Shown piece by piece: positions 26,033 through 37,526 of a stretch of 64,000 nucleotides of DNA (position 1 is its first letter; the number at the start of each line of letters is the position of its first letter). Position numbers and translations under genes: made by a program. The notes beneath the pieces are model-generated. The model made no database searches and was not told the DNA's origin. It saw only the letters and a list, made by a program, of their open reading frames with translations. The stretch covers positions 1,240,001 to 1,304,000 of the forward strand of contig JAFEKR010000006.1 of assembly GCA_019022495.1 (NCBI GenBank), given 5' to 3'. The DNA is from Epichloe hybrida (lineage: Eukaryota; Ascomycota; Sordariomycetes; Hypocreales; Clavicipitaceae).

Positions 26033-26465
26033 GTTGTAATTCCTGATCAACGCAGCCGCGATTCCTTTGGCCACCTCATGCAGTGGGACTTACAAGCCTT
26101 CCCGGGGGCCTGTGTAGGTATGTGAGCAATCGAGCAGCATACGATTCATCATTTAATGCGGGATAGAGGAGGATCTGTAGATTTATGAATAGCGGGATGA
26201 CTGAATCAAATCTAATCCACAGCGTGATGCGAGTTATTAATATATGGTGACCCGAGCTGGAGGGCCCCGTGTCGCAGCTGAGTCAGCATGTCGCCGCATT
26301 GTACGCGTTCGCACCCATCGCGTTCGTCTACCTGGTACGAGCCCATAACTTATTGTTCTCCCTCGTGAGTGTGCAAACGGTTAGCAAACGCAACCTAGTG
26401 TTTATGCTGCCAGCTCGTTGTATTCTGTTTTTTTGCTGGTCTTTCTTGTCCCATAGCACTCACAA
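26033..26465. other. Divergent intergenic region
   Basis: About 430 bases between the OTU1 and RSC1/2-like start codons, presumably both promoters. No distinct element identified. Confidence 0.45.
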
Positions 26466-29400
26466 ATGTCACTCAACGACACTTCTATGCCCGACGATGC
26501 GAGCGGATCTATCGAAGTGAAAGAAGGCGAGCAAGATGTTACAATGAAAAACAGTTCGGGTAGCGCGCATACTGGTTATGAGATCGATGCCCCTGGAGAT
26601 GGCGAAGTAGATATGCTTCAAATCATCCAAATACTTACGACTTACCTCTCCAGCGTGCGAGAAGAGTGAGAGTTTATCATCTACCTATGCGATCATACCA
26701 TCTGAAAGCAATACTAATATTCTCCGAAGTGGTGAAGAATTAGCAGCAGGGTTCCAGCGCATTCCAAACCGACGAATGCTACCTGACTATTTCGACGTCA
26801 TCAGTGATCCAATTGCCTTCAGTACCATCCGGGTAAGCCCCGTTCTCAATCGGTAAGTATCTGCAATGTTCTAACGTTGGACACAGAGCAAAATACAAAG
26901 AAAACAATACTCTTCCTTCTCAGAATTTGTCAAAGATGTTGCACAAATTTGTCACAATGCTCAGGTCTACAACCGCCCGTCAGCACCAATATTCGGTGCC
27001 GCCGTTCGCCTGCGAGACGTGTTCGGCGAGGAACTCAAGAAGTTAGCCGCCAGCGGAGAGATCTCATCTGATGATGCAAAGCTGCCAGATCTTGGGGATC
27101 TGCCTCCCGTGGACGATTCTCCGTCCCAGAGATCCCAAGGCGAGGATGAGGAGGACGACGGCGAAGAGGAGGAGGAGGAGGAGGAGGAGGAAGAAGAAGA
27201 ACAAGACGAAGAAGAAGACGATGACGACGAATCAAGGAATGAAGACGACGGACATCGACAGCGAAGAAAAAGATATGGCCGTGGGTACCAAGCATTTGCT
27301 GGGCGTAAAGAACGAGATGATGACCAGGATGATGATACATACAAAAGGAGGGGTCGGCCACCCATGTTACAGACGCCAATGGAGGCTCGAATATCCTCGA
27401 TCCTCCGTGGTCTTAGGAAGCTGAAAGATCATGAAGGGAATCCTATGATTTCGCCTTTCGAAAAGCTGCCTGATAAGATTGCCATGGCAGATTACTACGA
27501 AATCATCCACAATCCAATTGCCTTGGACACCATCAAGAAAAAGGCCAAACGAAAGAAATATCACAATGTGGACGAGGTACAGGCGGACATCGACCTCATG
27601 TTTGAGAACGCCAAGTTGTACAACGAAGATGACAGTGCGGTGTATCTAGCCGCCATGGAATTGCAAAAACAGTCTCGGATTATTTCAGAGCAAGAAAAAG
27701 CCAAGCCAGATGACGATTTTAGGGACGAGGACGGTAAACTACCATTGTCTGAAGTGCAACATGGGGGACAGACGTGGAGAGTTGGTGAGTGCTTGTCGCG
27801 TACTTCATCTGCTAACATATAGCCATATGAACTGACTGAAACGCTCTACAGGCGATTGGGTCCATATTCGAAATCCAAACGATATTGCGAAGCCAATTGT
27901 TGCTCAAATTTTCAGAACCTGGCAAGATCGGGCAGGGCAGCAATGGGTCAATGCCTGTTGGTACTACCGCCCAGAGCAAACAGTACATCGGTACGATAAA
28001 CACTTCTTTGAACACGAGGTAGTGAAGACTGGCCAATACCGAGATCATCAAACGGGCGAATTGCTCGATCGTTGCTTTGTCATGTTTGTCACTCGTTTCA
28101 ACAAGGGTAGACCAAGAGGACTTCCGTCTGACAAGCAGGTCTACGTCTGCGAATCGCGGTACAATGAAGAGAAGTTCCGTTTCAACAAGATAAAAACCTG
28201 GGCAAGCTGTGTTCCTGACGAAGTGCGAGACAAGGATTACGAAATGGATCTACTTGATGCACCTCGTCGGATGAGAAAGATGCCGAGCCCTATTAAACAC
28301 TTGCTGCGTGAAGACGCCAGAGAAAGTGATGAGCTACCTCGACCCACTTGGGGAAGTCCAAATGCTCCCCCCATCGTCGGCGCCGTACACCAGCGGCCAC
28401 CCGAATCAAATGTAAGTTGCCAGTGCACTACATGAGATCCAAGTATTTGCATTTATCCTTCCAGGCTTGTCGGGTTAGCAACATCAATCTGTGTATTTTG
28501 TCACTGATGTGAAAGACTCAGTGTACATTGGATGCCTTCAGCGCTAATCACGACGACATGATAGGACTCTCCTCCACCGGAGTTTACACCGCCACCATCA
28601 TCTATGCCAAATTCGATCGATATAGCTTCAGAATCTGTTCCGCGCCATTTAGCACCATCGTTAGCCTCTGACATGCATACGGATTCTATAGCGAGAAACC
28701 ATCAGCCTGGCTTTGCTGGACCTAGTCCTAGACCATCACCAAACTCCGCTCAGTACAATGTACCTGTCACAGGCCACTTTCAGCCAGCAACCCCTGGTCC
28801 TATTGGTCATCACATTCAACAGACTCCAGTTCCTATTCCTCAACCGCCGCAAGCAATGCCAACTCCGCAAGTGACTTTACGCCCGATGCAGTATCAGCAG
28901 CAACAACAGCAGGCAGGCTATGCTTCGAATTTGGCATCCACGTATTCCCAATCAAATGCTTCGTATGCCCACAACCAGTCCATGACGAACCAACAACACA
29001 CGCATGCACGGACGCAGTTTAATGCTGCTAGTGGCACTACACCCGCAAACATATATAATCCCCCTCGACCCCCTGAGGTCTACACCCTTCCCGATAGCGT
29101 CAATGATGCTCTTTACGAGCAGATTCGACAAAATTTCCAACAAGATAGTGCTGGTCGAGTCTTATTCTTCGCCGGGCCGCCATTAGATCGACCAATCAAC
29201 CGTGTTTCGCCCCGGCATGAAGGAGCTGGGCATAGTGTCAAATACCTGGCAGGCCGAAATGGATGGCTAGCAGATCGCGAAATGAAAAGGAGACGGCGTA
29301 ACACATCGCCAGATGCTACGTCCAAACGACGACCAGTGACAGCATCACTTGATACAGGGGTGGTGGAAGATGCTACCGCTGCCGAGGCGATGAGTGGTAT

Positions 29401-29491
29401 GAGTGAATGGTTGCATGCATTCGATGACAATGCATTTGAATGGCAAAAAAAAGCAGGTTTGGAAGGCTGGAGGATCCCGACCACAAAGTAA
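26466..29491 (+). CDS. RSC chromatin-remodelling subunit Rsc1/Rsc2-like (two bromodomains and BAH)
   Basis: Rsc1/Rsc2 are alternative subunits of the RSC remodeller that read acetylated histones. Exons 26466-26665, 26730-26832, 26887-27784, 27852-28411 and 28565-29491 give 895 residues. Bromodomain 1 spans roughly residues 50-150 (RMLPDYFDVISDPIAFSTIR, then FVKDVAQICHNAQVYN). An acidic run of Glu/Asp, encoded by GAG repeats near 27160-27230, and an AT-hook-like RRGRPP follow. Bromodomain 2 is near residues 290-395 (MADYYEIIHNPIALDTIKKK, then DIDLMFENAKLYNEDD). The BAH domain starts at GDWVHIRNPNDIAKPIVAQI and includes ACWYYRPEQTVH. The C terminus is Pro/Gln-rich and ends in a conserved-looking block. 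The fourth intron (153 bases) is longer than the others and might hide a small exon. Confidence 0.9.
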
Positions 29492-29979
29492 CTTCCTTTT
29501 TACAATACTATTCATTATTCGAGTAAGCATAAACCATTACTTTCCGGAATGATATGCCTCGACCAAACACGCGCGATAACTGGTGTAATTTCTTAACTTC
29601 TGCATTCATTAAGCATTGCAGTCCATTTTCGGAAAAGTAGAGCAGTGCTATAAATTTGTAAATCTATATATATAGCACATTTGCAAGTATCCAGGTGAAC
29701 TAACTACATGAAACTGGGAACTCTGAGCTCGCGTTTAGAAATTTAATGCAGTGGACAAAGATGATCCTCATTATCTATAATACGTCATGATACCGCGCGG
29801 ACCATGGTTGAGCCTTCTTGAGGTGTATACTCTGACGAGGGTTCAAGCGCGGGACATGGCTGCATTGGTATCTCTAAGAAAAAAATGTACTGGTATAAAA
29901 CAATTCCGTGTTAAGTAAGGACACGAGACAGAGCGAGCGCGGTCTCGCAACGAGCCAGCGAACACACAGGTTTCACTTT
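29492..29979. other. Convergent intergenic region
   Basis: About 490 bases of 3' flanking sequence between two convergent genes. AT-rich around 29650-29680. Nothing else seen. Confidence 0.5.
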
Positions 29980-30900
29980 CTACTCATCAACACTACATCT
30001 ATCTGGGTTCGAAGAGTCTTTCTTTTTATACCCTTGAGAGAATTCCATCATAAGCCACTCGTATACTGCCCATTGTGCTGCGTTGACAATAAAAGCACGA
30101 ATGCTACAAACTGTTAAACCGCGGAAGAAAATGGTCAGACCACCTTCCCTGAATAAGTTTCGCGCAATATCTGAAGACCCGAGCCGTTTGGATCCATGCG
30201 AATTTCTAGTGCGGAGTCCTCGTGTCGAATGTGAAGCTTCAGATGGGAAATCTGATTGTTGAACCTGCAGACGGGTCTTGATGGTGTCTAATGGAAATAC
30301 ACTCGCCCAAGTAATAACACCCGCGAAACCTCCACAAAGCATAATTTTGGGAGCTTCGTTGCGCATCGGATGACTCTCTTCTTGTGTCATGAAAGGCCAG
30401 TACTTATTAGCCAGCTCGTATGACCAGAAGTAAAAACCATAGCCCACGCTGTCTCTGACAGCTGTTACAAACCCACCAACATAGAAACCGCGTAGACCTT
30501 CAGTCTGCCAAATCTTTCGCACAACACGCCAACTTGAATCGTGAGATATTGAAATCTGCGCACGGCACTTGATAAGCTCAGTTGGCGCGCTTATAACCCA
30601 TGTGGCAAGTCCACCAGCTGCTCCAGCAAGCCAAGTTGCAATGAGGCTATTTTCGGGAAACAGGGCATTCTGGAGCGCGGATTCCGACCGGTTATATGAT
30701 ACAAAGAGAAGAGCATTTAGAGCACCGTATCCTAGAACTGGAGCAGCGGCTCCTGCTGCCAGGGCTGCATTTCTTTGGGAAATTGCACCACTTGTGGCCG
30801 TCTTACCAGCCTGCAATCGAAGCTTGACTATATCTAATGGATTCCCCACGAGTATGCCTACAGCACCACTGAAATAGCCAGCCCAGAAATCCGTTGACAT
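29980..30900 (-). CDS. Mitochondrial carrier family protein
   Basis: Single-exon gene of 306 residues with the three-repeat structure of the SLC25 family of inner mitochondrial membrane transporters. The P-x-[DE]-x-x-[KR] signatures are NPLDIVKLRLQ (repeat 1), APTELIKCRAQ (repeat 2) and FPLDTIKTRLQ (repeat 3). Glycine-rich helix packing segments (AGAAGGLATW, CGGFAGVITW) and GLRGFYVGGFVTAVRDSVGYG are in place. The matrix loop of repeat 1 is short. The substrate cannot be read from sequence; overall similarity is to the group around carnitine or basic amino-acid carriers (Crc1/Ort1, SLC25A45/47/48). It has no intron, unlike most genes here. Confidence 0.85.
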   Translation of the reverse strand: MSTDFWAGYFSGAVGILVGNPLDIVKLRLQAGKTATSGAISQRNAALAAGAAAPVLGYGALNALLFVSYNRSESALQNALFPENSLIATWLAGAAGGLATWVISAPTELIKCRAQISISHDSSWRVVRKIWQTEGLRGFYVGGFVTAVRDSVGYGFYFWSYELANKYWPFMTQEESHPMRNEAPKIMLCGGFAGVITWASVFPLDTIKTRLQVQQSDFPSEASHSTRGLRTRNSHGSKRLGSSDIARNLFREGGLTIFFRGLTVCSIRAFIVNAAQWAVYEWLMMEFSQGYKKKDSSNPDRCSVDE

Positions 30901-31769
30901 TGTCTTTCAGTGGCAGCTTGCCATGTGGTGGCCAAAACTGGGTGGGACTAGCTAATGGTCTTGTTCAGAGTGAACTGACAGATGGTAGATAATTGTCGTT
31001 CAATTCCAGCAGAGTGTTTCCTCTCATATTTCTCGTGAGACGTAGATTTTGACGGATGAGAGGAGACGGGCTGTGAGGTGAACTGTGCTGGAGGAACAAG
31101 CGATGCGAAGGTCTATGGCAAAGACTGACGTCCGCTGAGAACCCGATACCCCTCCTCCAAATGCCTCGCAAATTAACGTCTATCAGAATCGTTGTGAACC
31201 TGGCGTTGCAAAAGGGATGAGAAGAGCTCAAAATTGCTTACCTTGTTTTCTTTGCACCCTAGTACATGCGACGGGCACACTGTATTAAGGCATGCTATCT
31301 ACCCAGTGGACTCATGTTTAGCGGAGTGAGAGCCATGCAAGTCCAGTCTATCGAGTGTGAGCTTAAAGAGTTTCAGCCTTCGTTTGAGTGTTGTTACCGT
31401 TTTAATGCATATTAGTTTTGACGTGGCCACGCTAGCTAACTAACTAATTAAATGAAAAATTTACTAAGTGATTAACTTACTTAATATCCTTATTAACTAA
31501 TTATCTGGCTAACTTGTCCTGTGAATTAGTAAGGTGGGTTTTTTTGTTTTGGCAGCTCTTTGCGGGACCTCTCTATTATTATTAATGTGCGACCGTAGCC
31601 CCCACACCCCTGGTGCTTATCGCCGGCAGAAGACATTCTGAAATGCTAGCAGCATAAACCGAACATGATCCCTACATTCGAAGAGCAAGCTCAACAAGGC
31701 ATATTAAAAGCGCCACCATTTAATTGCTTCGGACGACCCGCCTGGTAACAAGAAACTTCCAAAGAAGGG
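30901..31769. other. Intergenic region with AT-rich patch
   Basis: About 870 bases between divergent genes. Around 31430-31510 there is a TTAACTAA-rich, CA/TG-poor patch suggestive of an old degraded repeat. No coding sequence recognised. Confidence 0.5.
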
Positions 31770-32627
31770 ATGAACACCCCACTTGTTACCCTCCCCGAGG
31801 TTCAGCGGCTCAGCCCGCTTTGCATCCGCATTCTGGGGAACAACCCAGGTAAATTCACTTTACAGGGAACGAATACCTACCTGGTCGGCTCGGGCAACCG
31901 GAGAATTCTCATCGACACAGGAGAAGGGATGCCGGGCTGGGTCTCGTCACTGAAGACAACTTTGGCAGAGGAGAAGGCAACAGTGGGGATTGCCCTCATT
32001 TCCCACTGGCATCACGATCACACCGGTGGCATTGCTGATTTACTGTCAGTAGCTCCTGGGGCCATTGTCTACAAAAATGAACCAGAAGCTGGACAGCTTG
32101 GAATTTCTGACGGACAGAAGTTTTCAGCTGATGGGGTAACATTAACCGCGGTGCACACCCCAGGGCATACAAAAGATCATATGGTTTTTGTTCTGGCGGA
32201 AGAAGACGCTATGTTTACAGCTGACAATGTTCTTGGCCATGGCACCGCTGTATTCGAAGATATGTCAACGTATCTTCAGAGTCTCGACAAAATGCGAGGC
32301 CTGTTTTCAGGCAAAGCCTACCCTGGCCACGGACCCGTACTTGAAGATGGTCCAGGGAAAATTGCCGAGTACGTTGAGCATCGACAATTACGAATAGAAC
32401 AAGTCTTGCAGACAATGAGAGCAACAAATGGCTCGCGCCCGAAAGGAGATGAGTGGTCTGTGATGGAAATTGTCGAAGTCATGTATCGCGATGTTCCCGC
32501 CGAGCTGCACCAAGCGGCTGGCATAGGTGTCTTACAGATCCTGGAGAAGTTGAGTCGAGACGGGTTGGTAACTAAAGAAGCTGATCGAAATCGTTGGCAA
32601 TTGACTAGAGACAGGCCAACTCTATAA
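31770..32627 (+). CDS. Metallo-beta-lactamase-fold hydrolase (LACTB2-like)
   Basis: Intronless gene, 285 residues. The metal-binding motif HWHHDHTGG (about residue 78) and downstream HTPGHTKDH, FTADNVLGHG and YPGHGPVLED define the LACTB2-like group of the metallo-beta-lactamase superfamily. The C-terminal part (YRDVPAELHQAAGIGVLQIL) matches the helical tail typical of LACTB2-type proteins. Human LACTB2 is a mitochondrial single-strand endoribonuclease, while relatives in fungal polyketide clusters act as ACP thioesterases. No polyketide synthase lies in this window, so a stand-alone housekeeping enzyme is more likely. No targeting presequence is evident. Confidence 0.88.
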   Translation: MNTPLVTLPEVQRLSPLCIRILGNNPGKFTLQGTNTYLVGSGNRRILIDTGEGMPGWVSSLKTTLAEEKATVGIALISHWHHDHTGGIADLLSVAPGAIVYKNEPEAGQLGISDGQKFSADGVTLTAVHTPGHTKDHMVFVLAEEDAMFTADNVLGHGTAVFEDMSTYLQSLDKMRGLFSGKAYPGHGPVLEDGPGKIAEYVEHRQLRIEQVLQTMRATNGSRPKGDEWSVMEIVEVMYRDVPAELHQAAGIGVLQILEKLSRDGLVTKEADRNRWQLTRDRPTL

Positions 32628-34056
32628 AGGTCATCAACATGATTTGTTAGTGCAGGCAGGCACTTTTCTTCTCGTTTCGCCGCGTTTTCCCCTTTGTTTT
32701 CGTGAGGGAAATAACAAGATATAACGATATGGTATATACGAGACGTTACCTTTCATAGTAATTGCACATAAGTGATGCCTTCTGCATAGAACTATGATAT
32801 TATATTCGATTCTCGGGTTGACATACATTGGACTCGCGGCGCTGTTTTTCCCTCACCAAAGTCTCCATACACACAGTCGATTGCTGAAATGGCTCGACAC
32901 ATCAAAGACAAATTGTTAATTGGTTTCACCTGATTTCAAGGAAAGTACTCGTATACACACAATTCAACATATGCATAAGAGGCGAAATCATATATCTCGC
33001 GACTGCGATAGACTCGGTTCCTGAGTCAAGCCCCTATCCCGTCATTTGAAAGCATGACGTGATACGTATCGTAACGCGTGATACTTGGAGTGAGCGTCTC
33101 GTAGTCTGAACATTCCGCGTGGGTGGGTAGGCCATTGTTTCACATAAAGAACTCGTCCAGGATCGAACTAGGCTAGAATTACGGACAGAACAGAGGTTTC
33201 AGTTTGGTGGTTGTTATTCTTTAATTGTCTACACATGCAAGTAAAGGAACTATCCTCAACATAGCGAATATAGTGTCTGCGGCTCCTTGAAACCAATGTG
33301 AGCTCCGGCCGCATGGTAATCACGATCTCCTTATCAGGTACATGCTTCTTTTCCAGTATGCAGAACCTCACCATCAATGTCCATATTCTGAGATTGTCTC
33401 TTCATATAGGCTTCTGATATTTGGACAGAATAGCTCTGTAAAAAATTAATAAACATTTGTTTTCCATCGGCGGGTCATACTGTGCACAAACTGATTACAG
33501 GTTATACTCAACCGGAGGGAACGTGAACTAACAATTCGTATTCGTGGTAGTTCGCAACGTAACGTGCGGTCTGACACAGACTAAAACAATTATAATTATA
33601 TGTTTGATTGTCAGGTCATATCTATCACTGCGGTCCCTGCTACTCGTATGTTAATTGTCACACTGGCTGGGTATCGCCAGCAATCCTCATGTCTTTCTAA
33701 AATCAGATGAGCACAAATCAATTATAAAAATCAATATTTTTGATTGTGAATATTTGCTTAAATAATAGAACATGTGGATCGAGATTGGCCGTCAGTGAAA
33801 ATAACCAGTCTGCACTGATTCGTTCTGAATTCGAATGTGTCTGAGTAAGTGAAAGCGACATGATCCTGGCCAAAGATGCTGGGGCGCAACCAAATGGGAA
33901 AAAATTCATGGTAAAGATCGTCCAATGCAATTTTGACCAAGTCGGCTTTTGTCGAACTTCACTGGGGAGATATAGTTAAGCAATTAAAAATGATGCCGTT
34001 AACCCTTCAGAGATCGTGCTGCATTGCATTGCAGTGCTTTGGTGGACGGAGGAGGT
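32628..34056. other. Intergenic region without a recognised gene
   Basis: About 1.4 kb. Short ORFs on the minus strand at 33168-33377 and 33718-33940 have no recognisable motif. I saw no repeat and no RNA gene. Confidence 0.45.
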
Positions 34057-34272
34057 CTATGTTTGATTCTCGGCTGCCACGACTTCAACTGTTGACAAAA
34101 GTTGAGAGGACCCTTGCCGGAGTGCATGAACAAGAAACGAAACAGAGTCCGTCTTGAAGTCCTCTGCCTCTCTGACTTTGTGTATGTCATCGGATAGCTC
34201 TTGTGTGATCTGCTGGAGATAGAACGTCGAAAAGCCGGCGCTGCAACTTATTTGAGTCCCCTGATGAGACAT
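34057..34272 (-). pseudogene. Rsa3-like C-terminal fragment
   Basis: A 71-codon reading frame contains STFYLQQITQELSDDI and KVREAEDFK followed by FLVHALRQGSS, which resembles the C-terminal domain of ribosome assembly protein 3 (Rsa3), a nucleolar 60S biogenesis factor. Rsa3 proteins normally carry a long Lys/Glu-rich N-terminal part; none is found upstream on this strand, and a foldback MITE lies 370 bases upstream. The last residues (LLSTVEVVAAENQT) also differ from what I would expect. It could be a truncated relic or an exon of a gene whose other exons I cannot see. The match is from memory of the family only. Confidence 0.4.
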
Positions 34273-35051
34273 TTTTGCTTGATATTGGTTGCGTTGTGGG
34301 ATATAATATTGATATTTGTGTTCAGAAGGAGCAGTTCCTCAATTTGATGTTTTAAGGGCCAGGGAAAGCAAATCAGTTTGGCAAAGAGAGAGCCAATTCG
34401 AAAACATGAAAGCTCTTCGTCCATCAATGGAAAGCTTGACCGCGAAAATAGGTTCCACGGACCGAGCTTTGCTATCAAAGCCTGCCCAGAGCTGATGACA
34501 GGGTGCTACGAAAATTCAGGATTTATGCAAAAATGGCAAAGTCTGTTTGAGTACTGGTGGGTCGTCTCTCACATGCCCACTCTTGGCACTCCGTGCAGGT
34601 AGTACTGAGAAAGCTAAGGCAGCGTTTGCAATTTTTAATATCTCCTTGAGCGTGTTAAAGCTTGTGGAGTCACGTTAACTAGGGGTCTGTATGTATCCAA
34701 TTAGATAAAAGTAAACTAGAGATACATACAGACCCTAGTAAGCGTGACTCCACGAGCTTTAACACGCTCAAGGAGATTTCCGTACCACGGAGTACACTGT
34801 AACAGAAAAATTGCCATTTTGTTTGAATCAAAGACCTAATCTGACGCTTTACCAAGCTGTACTTAGTAAGTTACACGAATTGTACATCAAACTGGAACAT
34901 CGCGATTGCGTTTAAGCGTTTCTGCTGAAATGATACACCCGATTTTATTACAACGTTGGAAACGTTTGAAATGCTCTGAACGACGATCTTGCTATACAGG
35001 TAAACGGAAGTACTTGAGGGACAACAATTATACAATCCATGCTCAGCCCCG
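34273..35051. other. Intergenic region with foldback element
   Basis: About 780 bases holding the 138-base foldback element (34640-34777) and the RAD54 3' flank. No other feature recognised. Confidence 0.5.
34640..34777. mobile_element. Foldback MITE, 138 bases, copy 1
   Basis: Two long inverted arms (about 58 and 57 bases, starting atctccttgagcgtg and ending cacgctcaaggagat) flank a 23-base non-palindromic centre, caattagataaaagtaaact plus three bases. A copy of identical length lies at 51640-51777 and a decayed one near 22995-23075. The element is too small to encode protein. No target-site duplication could be identified. Confidence 0.8.
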
Positions 35052-37526
35052 TCAATGCGATATGTATTGAAAAACAGCCGACACTTCTTTTAAATCGCAC
35101 TCTTGCCTCAGGAGCAGATCTTGGATTGTCTGCAAAGCCTTATTAACAAAATGATTCCACGTACTTGTGTCTCCGTATAGGATAGCTGGAGCTTTAATAT
35201 GCTGTTTACCGTCTGGTTTGCACCTTTTGCATTTAAAGGTGTCGTGAGTGTCACTCGTCGTATTCGATCGGTATTGAAACAGTTCGCGGAGGCTGCCCAA
35301 AGAGAAATGTCGCTCTACATCTTCGGCGGAGTCGACAACGCAGGATGACAAGCTTTGCTTGTGCGATTGACGCTGGAAAATTTTCTCCTCGATAGTACCC
35401 GTCGCAATGAATCGGTATACAAAGCAGTCCTTTTTCTGTCCATCTCGCCACACCCGTGCTAAGGCTTGTTGGTCGGCGGCTGGATTCCAATCGGGATCAA
35501 ACAGCACAAGGCGATTTGCTCCAATCAGGTTGATTCCACAGCCACCTGCCTTGCTGCTGAGTAAGAAAACGAACTCTTCGCCATCTGGGTCATTGAAACG
35601 ATCTACTAGTCTCTGACGCTTGTTAACGTTCATGGTTCCATCAAGCCGCAGAGAGCCGTACTGCCGTGACCGGCATAGTCGCTCAAAGAGATCCAAAGTC
35701 GAGGTGTAATTGCTGATGAGAACGATCTTGTCGTTGGTATCCTGTCGAATGCGTGCGAGCATTCGGTCTAATACCAACATCTTGCCCGAATACTCGGGTT
35801 TCATGTCCCGATCCCGACCTCGAGCTTCCCTTGGCACATATTCCGCGGGAAAGCAGGCTTCTGAGCCTGGTAAATCATCAGCAAGGTTAAGCAAATCTGG
35901 ATGATTGCAAAGCTTCTTGAGAATGTTGATTGCTTTTAACGGCTGGCTGCCCTTTCCTCGCAGTAAAGCCTGAATGTCGGGACTGGTGATGAAATAATTG
36001 TACAAATCGAGCTGAAAAGGAGCCAAATTGCAAAATACGACGTGTTCGTACTTGACAGGTAGATACTTCGAGAGAATGTCATTTGTCCTGCGAATAAGGA
36101 ACTTATTCACGATGCCAAGCAGCTCCCCGGTGCATTCATCACCACGCTGGCGATCTGCTTCAGAAGCATCAGCATCCCGTCCACGCAGGATGGGAATCTC
36201 AAAACGCTTTCGAAATTCCAACCGAGAGCCCAAAAGATCTGGGTTTGCAAAACTAGTAAGCGAGAAGTATTCTGTTAGGTCGTTCTGAATCGGCGTCCCT
36301 GTCAAGATTACTCTGCGAGAAACGTTCAGACTATTGAGGGCGTTAAAGGTGTTGCTATCTGCGTTTTTCAGGCGGTGGCCCTCGTCACAAAACAACAACC
36401 CGATTTTTGTATGCCTCAACTCCTCCACATTCAGCCTAAGGGTTTCATAGGAAACAATGATGACTGGTCTAGTGACTGCACGACCAGAGGAGATGGCCCA
36501 TTGTCTAAGCTGCCGCGTTAGTTCTTCTTTCGTTGCTTTTCCATCTATGGCAAAAGGCGTGATGGCGTTAGCACCGAGCCATTTGGTTAGCTCGTTGGCC
36601 CAATTTTTGACCAAGCTCGCCGGGCAAACGACAATTGCTTTCTGTATGGTTGATTTTCCCGCCTCAGGTGACTGTTTCAATAAAGTCCACATGAGCGTAA
36701 TGCATTGCAGCGTTTTCCCAAGTCCCATCTCATCCGCCATAATACAGCCATTCGCCTTCTCTTCAATCATACCAGTCACGCAACGATACATGAACTTGAC
36801 CCCTTCGACTTGATGCGGCCGGAGAATTTTGGCAAGCTTCGGGTCAAGAACAACTGGAACCTTGGGCTGGTCATTGTCCACATTTTTCTTTATACCGAGG
36901 ATTTCTGCTAAACTTTTATGCACGAGGGGTGCATTTAGTTTTATATGATGATTGGTTTCTGAACCTATTGTATGCTCGGGTTCTAGCAGGCCATCAAATT
37001 TCTCATCTGTCGTTGGATCGTACAGCACAATAGCAAACTCGCCACTTGGATCATGCAGTGCCTTGGGAGCCACTACAGCGCCTTGTCGTAAACCCAAGGT
37101 GGGAGGCGGCCGGTTAGGATTGTACGATGTGCTGTCCTTGTTCTTCAAGGGTATCGAAAAGGCCTTTCTGAAAACATGTTCTTTCTTCTTAGCTCGGAAA
37201 ACAGGGAATCGGTTGACATCTCGAGTTAAAAGTGCCAAACGATCATCATTGCAATAGGATTTGTCTTCAGCACTGCTGCCATCTGCACCAGAATAGTCGA
37301 CCTTTCTTCGTTTGCGAGAGGCTCTATCCGATATAGTTGACCTCGAGGCAGTACCAGGACATCTAAAAGGCTGGTAAAGCTTGCCGAGAGCGTGGGAGTC
37401 TTGAGACCGACGTTTGACTTGACAGTCTTTGCCTGCTGACTGCTTCACTGGGGTGAATGGTCTGATGTGATATTAGTAGAAAGCTATTAGACGATCAAAG
37501 GTATTGAAGCCTTACAGTGACGCCAT
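35052..37526 (-). CDS. RAD54: DNA repair ATPase Rad54
   Basis: Swi2/Snf2-family DNA translocase that works with Rad51 in homologous recombination (Schizosaccharomyces rhp54, Neurospora mus-25). Exon 1 is only 11 coding bases (37526-37516); intron 37515-37462 (54 bases, GTAAGG donor, CTAAT branch); exon 2 is 37461-35052. The protein has 806 residues and begins MASLPFTPVKQSAGK. Helicase motif I is MADEMGLGKTLQ, motif II is LFCDEGHRLKN (the Rad54 DEGH form), motif III is LTGTPIQND; the C-terminal lobe contains SSKAGGCGINLIGANRL and QQALARVWRDGQ. The tail with THDTFKCKRC and SAVFQYISH is diagnostic of Rad54. A MCB-like ACGCGT lies at 37619-37624, 93 bases upstream of the ATG. Confidence 0.95.

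Noticed and set aside
27160..27240. GAG/GAA microsatellite-like run
   Set aside because: It is coding sequence for an acidic linker of the Rsc1/2-like protein, a common feature of such proteins.
33150..33180. gttcgatcctggacgag on the minus strand resembling a tRNA 3' end
   Set aside because: No matching 5' acceptor strand or D-arm within 100 bases.
33718..33940. Minus-strand ORFs of 60-70 codons in the 32.6-34.0 kb gap
   Set aside because: No motif, no splice partners, composition as expected by chance.
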